Shown piece by piece: positions 54,205 through 64,000 of a stretch of 64,000 nucleotides of DNA; position 1 is the stretch's first letter; every line of letters starts with the position of its first letter. The stretch is taken from positions 1,364,001-1,428,000 of the forward strand of contig NZ_CP104264.1 of assembly GCF_025244845.1 (NCBI RefSeq). Reading direction: 5' to 3'. Source of the DNA: Arthrobacter sp. zg-Y1171. Lineage in GTDB: Bacteria; Actinomycetota; Actinomycetes; Actinomycetales; Micrococcaceae. Below the pieces are notes generated by a model. The model had not been told where the DNA came from and made no database searches. It saw nothing but the letters and a program-made list of their open reading frames with translations. Both the position numbers and the translations under genes were made by a program.

Positions 54205-55494
54205 ATGTCTATTGAACTCACCATCGGCGCCCCGGCCCACGGCGGCCACTTCGTTGCCCGGCATGAAGGGCGCGTCGTCTTTGTCCGGCATGCCCTGCCG
54301 GGGGAGCGGGTCCGGGTCCGGCTCACCGAATCCGGCGAGGACGCCAAGTTCTGGCGGGCCGACGTCGTCGAGGTTCTCGAGGCGGCAGAGGGACGCCGGG
54401 AGCATTTCTGGAAGGACGCAGACGCCCTGCGCGCCGCGGCACGGGGAAAGCTGCCCGTGGGCGGCGCGGAGTTCGGACACATTGACCTGCCCGTCCAGCG
54501 CCGGCTGAAGGCGGAGGTCTTCGCCGAGCAGCTGCGCCGGCTCGGCGGGACCGATCTGGTCCCGGAGGTTGAACCCGCACTCGAGGAAAGCGCCGACGGG
54601 CTGGGCTGGCGTACCCGGGTCAGTTTCTCGGTGGCGCCCAGCGGCCGGCTGGCCATGCACGCCCACCGCTCGGATGAACTCATTCCCGTCGAAGAAATGC
54701 CGCTGGCCTCCGGGGCGATCAACGCCCTGCGTCTGTGGGAGACGGATTTCACGGGAATCGAACGTGTGGAGGTAGCCGCTCCGGCTGCCGGCGGACAGCC
54801 CCTGGTCCTTCTGATCCCGGCGGCGGGAACCCACCCGCGGATTCCCGCGCGGATTGCCGGCAACCTGCCCGACGGCGTGTCCTTGGCCGCCTGGGACCCG
54901 GAGAGCCACGAGCTCACCCGGCTGAAGGGACGGACCTGGGTGCAGGAAACGGTGCTGGGCCACGACTACCGGGTCACCGGTGCCGGCTTCTGGCAGATCC
55001 ACCGCTCCGCACCGCAGACGCTGGCCTCGGCAGTCCTCGAAGGGCTCCAGGTGCAGTCCGGGGAATCCGTGGCGGACCTGTACGCAGGTGCCGGGCTGTT
55101 CACGGCTCCGCTGGCCGCGGCCGCCGGGGAATCCGGCCGGGTGCTCTCGGTGGAAGGATCCCCGGGCGCCAGCCGTGACGCCCGGAAGAACCTCTTCGCC
55201 GCGCCCCAGGTGCAGATCAGCCAGGGCCGGGTGGACAAGATGCTCCGCGAAGCCGGGGACCTCGACGTCGTGCTCCTGGACCCGCCCCGTGTCGGGGCCG
55301 GGAAAGCGGTGGTGCAGCAGATCGACGCCGCCGCGCCCCGCGTGGTCGGCTACGTGTCCTGCGACCCGGCGTCGTTCTCCCGGGACCTGGGCTATTTCCG
55401 TGCCGCCGGCTGGGAAATGGACAGCCTGCGGGTCTTCGACCTGTACCCGCATACCCACCACATGGAGTCCTTCGCCGTCCTGCGCAAGCGCTAG
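54205..55494 (+). CDS. TRAM-domain class I SAM-dependent RNA uracil methyltransferase
   Basis: The 429-residue enzyme has an N-terminal TRAM/OB domain (LTIGAPAHGGHFVARHEGRVVFVRHALPGERV) and a C-terminal methyltransferase fold. GAGFWQIHRSAPQTL is the RlmD/TrmA motif, DLYAGAGLFTAPL binds S-adenosylmethionine, and DPPRVGAG is the family DPPR motif. The catalytic Cys is in YVSCDPASFSRDL. It makes 5-methyluridine in rRNA or tRNA; which position cannot be told. There is no obvious Fe-S cluster motif. ATG 54205 has GGAAG upstream. Confidence 0.9.
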   Translation: MSIELTIGAPAHGGHFVARHEGRVVFVRHALPGERVRVRLTESGEDAKFWRADVVEVLEAAEGRREHFWKDADALRAAARGKLPVGGAEFGHIDLPVQRRLKAEVFAEQLRRLGGTDLVPEVEPALEESADGLGWRTRVSFSVAPSGRLAMHAHRSDELIPVEEMPLASGAINALRLWETDFTGIERVEVAAPAAGGQPLVLLIPAAGTHPRIPARIAGNLPDGVSLAAWDPESHELTRLKGRTWVQETVLGHDYRVTGAGFWQIHRSAPQTLASAVLEGLQVQSGESVADLYAGAGLFTAPLAAAAGESGRVLSVEGSPGASRDARKNLFAAPQVQISQGRVDKMLREAGDLDVVLLDPPRVGAGKAVVQQIDAAAPRVVGYVSCDPASFSRDLGYFRAAGWEMDSLRVFDLYPHTHHMESFAVLRKR

Positions 55495-55596
55495 CGGGAC
55501 CGTCGCCGGCACCGGAAACGCCGCCGGCGACGCCGGTCACGACGCGTCGTGGCCCATATCTCCTCCGGGCGCCCCTGTAAAGGCTAGGATGGGAAG

Positions 55597-55612
55597 CAGT
55601 TGTCCAGTACTG
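55597..55612 (+). promoter_or_regulatory. Possible AcnR-like operator upstream of acnA
   Basis: CAGTTGTCCAGTACTG partly matches the AcnR operator as I recall it from Corynebacterium glutamicum (CAGNACnnncGTACTG), agreeing at 9 of 12 fixed positions with correct spacing. TAGGAT at 55585-55590 could be the -10 box, putting the site at the transcription start. No acnR-type tetR gene is adjacent. The 309-base gap 55495-55803 holds no ORF that I can support. Confidence 0.3.
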
Positions 55613-55733
55613 CGCCTTTATGGGGGAGTTCTCCGGAAATTTCTGTTTTCGGAGGAATCGTTGCCCAGGCAGGGGGCCTGTGTCGGCAGGAAATGAACCA
55701 CCGGTTTCCATGCCGCCCCCTTTGCCCGACTTT

Positions 55734-55747
55734 TTAGGGAAACCTAA
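55734..55747. promoter_or_regulatory. TTAGG-N4-CCTAA palindrome in the acnA leader
   Basis: TTAGGGAAACCTAA is a perfect 5-4-5 palindrome 57 bases before the acnA ATG. Its half-sites resemble those of DtxR/IdeR iron boxes, but the spacing is shorter than the 19-bp consensus. Aconitase needs iron, so iron control is plausible. Confidence 0.3.
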
Positions 55748-55803
55748 CTGGCGGGCAGTTGTGACCTGGACAAAGATAACAAGGTGGCGAGAGGAGTCCT
55801 GTT

Positions 55804-58629
<2,826 letters not shown>

Positions 58630-58645
58630 CAGTAAACGCACCACG

Positions 58646-58704
58646 TTCAGGGCCCCGTTTCCCCGATCCGTCCAAAGGGCGGTGGAGGGAAACGGGGCCC
58701 TGAA
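58646..58704 (+). terminator. Hairpin terminator after acnA
   Basis: TTCAGGGCCCCGTTTCCC pairs perfectly with GGGAAACGGGGCCCTGAA, an 18-bp stem with a 23-base loop, 16 bases past the acnA stop. Confidence 0.8.
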
Positions 58705-58802
58705 GCGTTGGGTAGGAACCGCGGAGCGCACGCCGCGCGTTAGAGTTAATCCATTGCGACGGTGTGCAGTGCCGCCGATACGACTCAAGGGAGGCACCCC
58801 TG

Positions 58803-60776
58803 TTGGGACTTCTGGAAACAATCCGGGATCCTCGGGACCTCAGCAGGCTTTCGCTGACACAGCTGAAGCGGCTTGCTGAGGAGATCCGTTCATTCCTGAT
58901 CACTAACGTCGCGCAGACCGGCGGGCACCTCGGGCCGAACCTGGGCGTGGTGGAACTGACCATGGGCATCCACCGGGTCTTCGATTCGCCGCGGGACAGC
59001 ATTGTCTTTGACACCGGGCACCAGTCTTACGTGCACAAGATCCTCACCGGACGCCAGGACTTCGCTACGCTGCGCCAGCAGGGCGGCATGTCCGGCTATC
59101 CGTCGCGGGCCGAATCGGTCCACGACATCGTGGAAAGCTCCCACGCCTCATCCTCCCTGTCCTGGGCGGACGGCATCTCCCGTGCCCGGCAGCTCAGCGG
59201 CGAAGGCGACCGCTACACCGTGGTCATGGTGGGCGACGGCGCCCTGACCGGCGGCATGGCCTGGGAAGCCCTTAACAACATTGCCGCGGACCAGCGCCGC
59301 CGCGTGGTGATTGTGGTCAACGACAACGGCCGCTCCTACGCCCCGACCATCGGCGGCCTTGCCGACTACCTGGCGTCCCTGCGTCCGACCATCGACGCCG
59401 TCCGCACCCATCACGCCTACGAGAACACCCTGGACTGGTGGCGGAAGCGCCTGCAGCAGGGCGGTCCTGCGGGCCGTTTCGCCTACCGCAGCCTGCACGC
59501 CGCGAAGAAGGGGATCAAGGACTGGTGGTCCCCCCAGGGCCTCTTCGAGGACCTGGGCATGAAATACGTGGGACCGATCGACGGCCACGACCTCGACGCC
59601 GTCGAACGCGCCCTCCACAAAGCGAAGAACTACGCCGGCCCGGTCATTGTGCACGCCATGACCGAGAAGGGACGCGGCTACGCTCCGGCGCGCGCCCACG
59701 AAGCGGACCAGTTCCACGCCGTCGGGATCATCGACCCGGAAACAGGCGCCCCCGTGGAACCGGGCGGCAAGGAATCCTGGACGTCCGTATTCGCCACCGA
59801 GATCGCCGAAATCGCCGACGAACGCGCGGACATCGTGGGGATCACCGGTGCCATGCTCATCCCGGTGGGCCTGCACCGTTTTGCCGAGCGGCATCCGGAC
59901 CGGGTGTTCGACGTCGGCATCGCCGAGCAGCACGCCCTCACGTCCGCCGCCGGCATGGCCTTCGGCGGTCTGCACCCGGTGGTGGCGCTGTACGCCACCT
60001 TCCTGAACCGTGCCTTCGACCAGTTGCTGATGGACGTCGCCCTGCACAAGGCCGGCGTGACCATCGTCCTGGACCGGGCCGGCGTTACCGGTCCGGACGG
60101 GGCCAGCCACCACGGCATGTGGGACATGTCCATGCTGCAGATCGTCCCCGGGCTGCACCTGGCCGCGCCGCGCGATGCCACCCGGCTGAAGGAGGAGCTG
60201 CGCGAAGCCGTGGCCATCTCCGACGCCCCCAGCGTAGTGCGCTTCTCCAAGGGCACCGTGGGAAGCGACATCGACGCCGTGGAACGGACCTCCGACGGCG
60301 TGGACATCCTGGCCCGGCGCCCCACCGAGGACAGCTCCAATGACGTTTTGATCGTCAGCGTGGGTGCCATGGCGGGCATGGCCCTCGACGTCGCCGACAG
60401 GCTCGGCGCGCAGGGCATCAGTTCCACCGTCGTGGATCCGCGCTGGGTGCTGCCCGTGCCGCAGTCCATCATCCGCATTGCCGCCGACCACCGGATTGTC
60501 ATCGTGATCGAAGACGGCGTCCGGGCCGGCGGCGTGGGCTCGCGGATCCGGCAGGAAATGCGGGCCGCTGGCGTGGATACCGCGTTGAACGAGGTGGGAC
60601 TGCCGGCCGAGTTCCTCGACCACGGCAGCCGCAGCGAGGTGCTCGAGCGCGTGGGGCTGACCGCGCGGCAGATCGCCAACGACGTCGTCGCCCAGGTCCT
60701 CGGCACGAAGGTGCCGTTTGCCCGGCCGCTGCCGGGCTCCGAAATGCCGACGGGGCAGGTACCGAAGATCCAGTAG
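58803..60776 (+). CDS. dxs: 1-deoxy-D-xylulose-5-phosphate synthase
   Basis: The 657-residue thiamine-diphosphate enzyme condenses pyruvate and glyceraldehyde 3-phosphate in the first step of the MEP isoprenoid pathway. [18 protein letters not shown] is the ThDP/Mg2+ motif, [16 protein letters not shown] carries the substrate-binding His, and [20 protein letters not shown] is a DXS signature. [10 protein letters not shown] holds the catalytic Glu. TTG 58803 is chosen: GGGAGG lies at proper distance, and homologues begin at LLETI. TAGAGT at 58741-58746 is a plausible -10 element. Confidence 0.95.
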   Translation: MGLLETIRDPRDLSRLSLTQLKRLAEEIRSFLITNVAQTGGHLGPNLGVVELTMGIHRVFDSPRDSIVFDTGHQSYVHKILTGRQDFATLRQQGGMSGYPSRAESVHDIVESSHASSSLSWADGISRARQLSGEGDRYTVVMVGDGALTGGMAWEALNNIAADQRRRVVIVVNDNGRSYAPTIGGLADYLASLRPTIDAVRTHHAYENTLDWWRKRLQQGGPAGRFAYRSLHAAKKGIKDWWSPQGLFEDLGMKYVGPIDGHDLDAVERALHKAKNYAGPVIVHAMTEKGRGYAPARAHEADQFHAVGIIDPETGAPVEPGGKESWTSVFATEIAEIADERADIVGITGAMLIPVGLHRFAERHPDRVFDVGIAEQHALTSAAGMAFGGLHPVVALYATFLNRAFDQLLMDVALHKAGVTIVLDRAGVTGPDGASHHGMWDMSMLQIVPGLHLAAPRDATRLKEELREAVAISDAPSVVRFSKGTVGSDIDAVERTSDGVDILARRPTEDSSNDVLIVSVGAMAGMALDVADRLGAQGISSTVVDPRWVLPVPQSIIRIAADHRIVIVIEDGVRAGGVGSRIRQEMRAAGVDTALNEVGLPAEFLDHGSRSEVLERVGLTARQIANDVVAQVLGTKVPFARPLPGSEMPTGQVPKIQ

Positions 60777-60823
60777 CCGCGCAGGGTCCGGCGAGGCCGG
60801 ACCACTCTGAAGGGGTGTAAGCC

Positions 60824-61681
60824 ATGGCGGATAATGTTCCTGCCCTTGCCGTTACGGGAGCCACCGGTGCCTTGGGCGGCGCGGTTGCCCGATTGCTCGC
60901 AGAGGCAGGGGTCCGGCAGCGGCTGCTCGCGCGGCGCACCGCCCGCCTGCCCGAGCTGCCGGATACCCCCGTCTTCGCGGCCTCCTACCTTGATAGGCCG
61001 CAGGCGGTCAGTGCCCTGCGCGGGGTGCAGACCCTGTTTATGGTGTCAGCCGCTGAGAGCCCGCACCGGGTGGAGGACCACTGCACCTTTGTGGACGCGG
61101 CCGTCGACGCCGGTGTGGAGCACATCGTCTACACGTCCTTCATGGGTGCGGCGTCCGACGCCGTCTTCACGCTGGCCCGAGACCACGCCGCCACCGAGGA
61201 GTACATCGCGTCCCGGCAGGGCCTGGAGCACACGTTCCTGCGCGACTGCCTCTACCAGGACGTGCTTCCCACCTTTGTCCAGCCCGACGGCGTCATCCGC
61301 GGCCCGGCGGGAGAGGGGCGTTTCGCCCCGGTGGCGCGGAGGGACATTGCCCGCACCGCCGTGAAGATCCTGCTGTCGCCGGAGCAGCACCGGAACCGGA
61401 CCTACACCCTGACCGGCCCTGATGAGCTGACCATGGAGGATGTTGCCGGCATCCTGGCCCGGGTCACCGGAAGACCCGTGAGCTACCAGGCGGAAACCGA
61501 GGACGAGGCCATGGCTTCCCGAATGAAGGCGGGCGCCGCCCGATGGCAGGCCGAGGCGTGGACCAGCAGCTACCGGGCCATTGCCGAGGGCCAGCTGGCA
61601 CCGGCCACCCCGGACATCGAACAGCTCACCGGTATTGCCCCGCTGGGGCTCGAGGATTACCTGCAGCAAACCAGTAGTTGA
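60824..61681 (+). CDS. NmrA-like NAD(P)-binding oxidoreductase
   Basis: The 285-residue atypical short-chain dehydrogenase has the dinucleotide motif VTGATGALGGAVARLLAEAG near the N-terminus. VQTLFMVSAAESPHRVEDHCTFVDAAVDAGVEHIVYTSFMGA follows, and the C-terminal half has the helix-rich substrate domain (ILARVTGRPVSYQAE). It resembles quinone reductase YtfG/QOR2 and NmrA. The classical YxxxK pair is not evident, so the reaction is uncertain. AGGGGTG precedes the ATG. Confidence 0.82.
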   Translation: MADNVPALAVTGATGALGGAVARLLAEAGVRQRLLARRTARLPELPDTPVFAASYLDRPQAVSALRGVQTLFMVSAAESPHRVEDHCTFVDAAVDAGVEHIVYTSFMGAASDAVFTLARDHAATEEYIASRQGLEHTFLRDCLYQDVLPTFVQPDGVIRGPAGEGRFAPVARRDIARTAVKILLSPEQHRNRTYTLTGPDELTMEDVAGILARVTGRPVSYQAETEDEAMASRMKAGAARWQAEAWTSSYRAIAEGQLAPATPDIEQLTGIAPLGLEDYLQQTSS

Positions 61682-61731
61682 TCACCGCAGGGGAGTGCCC
61701 GGCGGGGCCTTCAGGGGATAGGCTCGAATGT

Positions 61732-62046
61732 ATGGAACACCACATGCCCTCGGACGTCCCACGCTTTCTCGCTGAATGCACGGTGGGCGATCTGGATGAC
61801 GAAACAACACCCGTAGCGGACCTGTACGGCATGTACATTATTTGGAGCGAGCAGCAGGGGACCGAGCCGCTGGCAGTGCAGGCGTTCTCCGCCGCCGTCC
61901 AGGAAGAGGGCATCGAGGCCGAGCGCCGCCGCAGCGAGCAGGTCTACACCGGACTGCTTCCCACCGGAGCCATTCCCATCCAGTACATCCTGGAAACGGA
62001 CAAGGCCCCGGGTCCCAACAACAGCCTGGACACCTTCCTGGGCTAG
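61732..62046 (+). CDS. Small protein resembling the winged-helix tail of D5/P4-type primases
   Basis: The 104-residue protein is not a named family to me. VADLYGMYIIWSEQQGTEPLAVQAFSAAVQEEG followed by RSEQVYTGLL strongly recalls the C-terminal DNA-binding winged helix of phage and plasmid primase-helicases (LYxxYxxW, then PLxxxxF, then YxG). No primase or helicase domain is present here. ATG 61732 lies seven bases after TAGGCT, a likely -10 box for a leaderless message; ATG 61744 and TTG 61678 are alternatives. The last residues (GPNNSLDTFLG) are a short tail. Confidence 0.65.
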   Translation: MEHHMPSDVPRFLAECTVGDLDDETTPVADLYGMYIIWSEQQGTEPLAVQAFSAAVQEEGIEAERRRSEQVYTGLLPTGAIPIQYILETDKAPGPNNSLDTFLG

Positions 62047-62113
62047 CGCGTTCTGCTGCCGGTCCGGGACTTTGCTGCCGGTTTGGGAAAAGCCTCCGCG
62101 GCGCAGCGGCAGC

Positions 62114-62219
62114 CCGAATCCCTGCCTTCTGTCCGAATCCCTGCGGTTTGTCCGGATTCCCGCGCCGCGCCGAGCAGGAAGCCGGACAAACCGAGGGATT
62201 CTGCGCAAACCGCAGGGAT
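62114..62219. repeat. Nested direct and inverted repeats before the aldo/keto reductase gene
   Basis: CCGAATCCCTGC occurs at 62114-62125 and 62133-62144. ATCCCTGCGGTTTG (62137-62150) is a perfect inverted match to CAAACCGCAGGGAT (62206-62219). CGGTTTGTCCGG (62144-62155) is a perfect inverted match to CCGGACAAACCG (62182-62193). The two left arms overlap, so only one hairpin can form at a time. It lies between the small winged-helix-like gene and the aldo/keto reductase gene. Confidence 0.8.
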
Positions 62220-62266
62220 CCAGGGGACGCACAAGGAGAGCACTACACGGGAGTACCGTAGCTTGC

Positions 62267-63244
62267 ATGACTTCTTACAACAGACTCGGAAATTCCGGCC
62301 TGACCGTCTCCACGGTCGGACTGGGCTGCAACAATCTGGGCCGTCCGGGGACGCCCACCGAATCGCAGGAGGGCACCGACGCCGTCGTCAACGCCGCTGT
62401 CGACGCCGGCATTACGCTGTTTGACGTTGCGGACGCCTACGGGCGCACCCCGGGGCTCAGCGAGGAAATGCTGGGCAAGGCGCTGGGCAACCGCCGCGAC
62501 GACGTGGTGGTAGCCACCAAATTCGGCATGGACATGAAGGGCGTCAACGGCGCAGACTTCGGCGCCCGGGGATCCCGCCGCTACATCGTCAAGGCTGCGG
62601 AGGCTTCCCTGCGCCGCCTGAACACGGACTGGATTGACCTCTACCAGTTCCACACCCCGGATCCGCTGACGCCCATCGAGGAGACCCTCGCGGCCCTGGA
62701 TGATCTGGTGACCAGCGGCAAGGTCCGGTACATCGGACACTCCAACCGGGCGGGCTGGCAGATTGCCGAAGCCGAGTTTGTGGCCCGGATGGGCGGTTTC
62801 ACTCCGTTTATCTCCTCGCAGAACCATTACAACCTGCTGGACCGCCGGGCCGAGCTGGAGGTCACTCCGGCCGCCGAAGCCTACGGACTGGGCGTGCTGC
62901 CCTACTTCCCGCTGGCCAACGGCCTGCTTACGGGCAAGTACAGCAGCGGCAAGGCTCCCGAGGGCAGCCGGCTGACGCATTCCCGGACTAACCTGCTCGA
63001 GAACGCTGACTTCGAGCAGCTTGGCGAGTTTGGCCGGTTCGCTGCCGAGCGCGGCCTTACCGAGGTCCAGGTGGCCTTCTCCTGGCTTGCCGCCCAGCCG
63101 TCCGTGGCGTCAGTGATTGCCGGTGCCACCAAGGTGGAGCAGGTGCAGCAGAATGCCGACGCCGTTTCCTGGGTCCCGTCCGAGAAGGATCTGGAAGAAC
63201 TGGACCGGATCTTCCCGCGGACGCCGAAGGTCGCTTTGTTCTAG
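62267..63244 (+). CDS. Aldo/keto reductase
   Basis: The 325-residue NADPH-dependent oxidoreductase has a TIM-barrel fold. The catalytic tetrad is complete: Asp53 and Tyr58 (LFDVADAYG), Lys85 (VVVATKFG) and His129 (YQFHTPD). GKVRYIGHSNRAGWQ and SVIAGATKVEQVQQNADAV are typical of the YhdN/Gsp69-like AKR subgroup. ATG 62267 starts the conserved RLGNSGLTVS region; the open frame upstream crosses repeat DNA and is not conserved. No strong ribosome site is visible; AAGGAG lies about 30 bases upstream. Substrate unknown. Confidence 0.92.
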   Translation: MTSYNRLGNSGLTVSTVGLGCNNLGRPGTPTESQEGTDAVVNAAVDAGITLFDVADAYGRTPGLSEEMLGKALGNRRDDVVVATKFGMDMKGVNGADFGARGSRRYIVKAAEASLRRLNTDWIDLYQFHTPDPLTPIEETLAALDDLVTSGKVRYIGHSNRAGWQIAEAEFVARMGGFTPFISSQNHYNLLDRRAELEVTPAAEAYGLGVLPYFPLANGLLTGKYSSGKAPEGSRLTHSRTNLLENADFEQLGEFGRFAAERGLTEVQVAFSWLAAQPSVASVIAGATKVEQVQQNADAVSWVPSEKDLEELDRIFPRTPKVALF

Positions 63245-63331
63245 GTTCCTCCCGTCACCTTGGGTGGTCCGGAGGTCCGGAACGGCGGCAACGAAAATCC
63301 CTTGCTCGCAGAGCTCGCCGGGATTATTAAA

Positions 63332-63421
63332 GCCGCCTAACCCGGACCCTCCGGCTCCTTCGGAGCATCCAGACCCGCCGCCTAACCCGGACCCTGCGGC
63401 GCCTTCGGAGCATGCAGACCC
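63332..63421. repeat. 45-bp tandem repeat, two copies plus a stub
   Basis: Units 63332-63376 and 63377-63421 differ at only a few positions, and a third copy breaks off after about six bases. Each unit contains a hairpin (CTCCG, loop, CGGAG). The array lies between the convergent aldo/keto reductase and DUF4287 genes and could act as terminator for both. Confidence 0.85.
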
Positions 63422-63455
63422 GCCGCCGGCTCCTGGCCTGCGTGGTTCGGGAGGT

Positions 63456-63746
63456 TCATTCCGGTTTGGTTGCCCTGCCGTCGAGCCAGAGGGTGTCGGA
63501 GTCGTCCCGGTGTGCTCCTGTTGTTCCGACGTGTTTCTGATCTATTTGGGGGCCGTTTTTGATGACGTGGACGAGCGCCATCCCGTGACCGCGTCCGATT
63601 CCGTAATCGGTCTTCAGCCATTCGAGGATTTCGCCGGCCTTGACGTTGCCGCCGCTGAACCCCTTGGCTGCGGCGATATCCATGAGCTGGCGGGGCGTCA
63701 ATCCTGTTTTTTCTTCAACTGCGTCTAGATAAGCCTGGAAAGACAT
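63456..63746 (-). CDS. DUF4287 domain protein
   Basis: The 96-residue protein begins MSFQAYLDAVEEKTGLTPRQLMDIAAAKGF, the DUF4287 signature, and continues GEILEWLKTDYGIGRGHGMALVHVI. DUF4287 often occurs fused to DUF5655 (a transport-type domain); here it stands alone with a short polar tail. Function unknown. ATG 63746 follows TAGGAGAA at good spacing. Confidence 0.88.
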   Translation of the reverse strand: MSFQAYLDAVEEKTGLTPRQLMDIAAAKGFSGGNVKAGEILEWLKTDYGIGRGHGMALVHVIKNGPQIDQKHVGTTGAHRDDSDTLWLDGRATKPE

Positions 63747-63793
63747 GGTTGTTCTCCTAAATCCTGAACTGACTTTGCGGATTCCCGGGGTCG

Positions 63794-64000
63794 CTAGCCG
63801 CCCGTCTCTTCCCGGCGTTCCTGCCGGTAACCCTCACGCTGATTTAGGACGAAGCTTGCCAGCAGCCTAATGAAAGCAGCGCCCAGTACCAGGAAAAGAC
63901 CTATCAATAGCCAATTCCACGGCTCGTCGAACGGTAGGAGAAGAACCAGCCACAACGAGACGCAAGCACTGAGCATGAACACGACCATTCGCTTTGTACG
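63794..64000 (-). CDS. Small two-helix membrane protein, start uncertain at window edge
   Basis: The visible product has 64 residues from ATG 63988, with two hydrophobic helices (VVFMLSACVSLWLVLLL and LLIGLFLVLGAAFIRLLASF) and a charged C-terminus (REGYRQERREETGG). The frame is open through the right edge (RTKR before the Met), so the gene may begin outside the window. I do not recognise the family. Confidence 0.5.
   Translation of the reverse strand, partial: RTKRMVVFMLSACVSLWLVLLLPFDEPWNWLLIGLFLVLGAAFIRLLASFVLNQREGYRQERREETGG

Noticed and set aside
54019..55512. Long upstream extension of the second trkA reading frame
   Set aside because: It runs opposite the RNA methyltransferase gene; the conserved RCK domain begins at 54018.
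63117..63728. A 203-codon plus-strand frame across the 45-bp repeats and DUF4287
   Set aside because: Its first part shadows the aldo/keto reductase and its last part shadows DUF4287; only the repeat section is free, so it is not supported as a gene.

Overview
The window is high-GC bacterial chromosome from an actinobacterium, most probably a member of the Micrococcaceae (Arthrobacter sensu lato). Support comes from the uniformly GC-rich codon use, the frequent GTG and TTG starts, and actinobacteria-type gene sets: sepH, the DUF4193/DUF3093/dut/DUF3710/OB-fold/DUF3159/trkA-pair block, DUF5998, a fused cydDC gene, and a primary sigma factor with a Lys/Ala-rich N-terminus. I see no rRNA, tRNA, CRISPR array, insertion sequence or prophage. 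Apart from short intergenic repeats this is core chromosome.

Layout. Positions 1-2100: the 3' part of a tricorn-type protease gene, then a fluC (crcB) fluoride-channel pair. 2155-10236 (minus strand): a complete urease operon read ureA - CbiX-like His-rich protein - ureB - ureC - ureF - ureG - ureD - nicT - urea transporter. It combines urea uptake, nickel uptake, enzyme and maturation factors, but has no ureE. 10451-16479 (minus): osmC, a four-helix membrane protein, the E2 and E3 subunits of a 2-oxoacid dehydrogenase, and leucyl aminopeptidase. 16753-23877 (plus): a PAC2-family protein, an MFS carrier, an ABC exporter pair, DUF4192 and the housekeeping sigma factor. 24092-41924: a zinc-ribbon protein, topoisomerase IV subunit genes parE and parC, and between them a BlaI/M56 regulator pair divergent from cytochrome bd genes cydA-cydB-cydDC, an acetyltransferase, a DtxR-family regulator and a csoR-copZ-copA copper efflux operon.

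42053-54018: a Pat-like acetyltransferase, DUF5998, an alkaline-phosphatase-fold enzyme and thymidine kinase on the plus strand; sepH on the minus strand; then the DUF4193-to-trkA block. 54205-64000: an RNA uracil methyltransferase, aconitase, dxs, an NmrA-like protein, a small winged-helix-like protein, an aldo/keto reductase and two small minus-strand genes.

The most interesting points are two. First, a histidine-rich class II chelatase-like protein lies inside the urease operon where the usual nickel chaperone UreE is missing. Second, three copies of a 17-bp palindrome (TTCTAC-N5-GTAGAA) lie between blaI and cydA, and a fourth near-copy precedes the small membrane protein at 10961-11308. 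This suggests a BlaI/M56 signalling circuit controlling the bd oxidase and that protein. Weaker leads are an ECF-type promoter-like element upstream of sigA, mutually exclusive hairpins upstream of the aldo/keto reductase, a repeat insertion in thymidine kinase, and a 151-bp convergent coding overlap.
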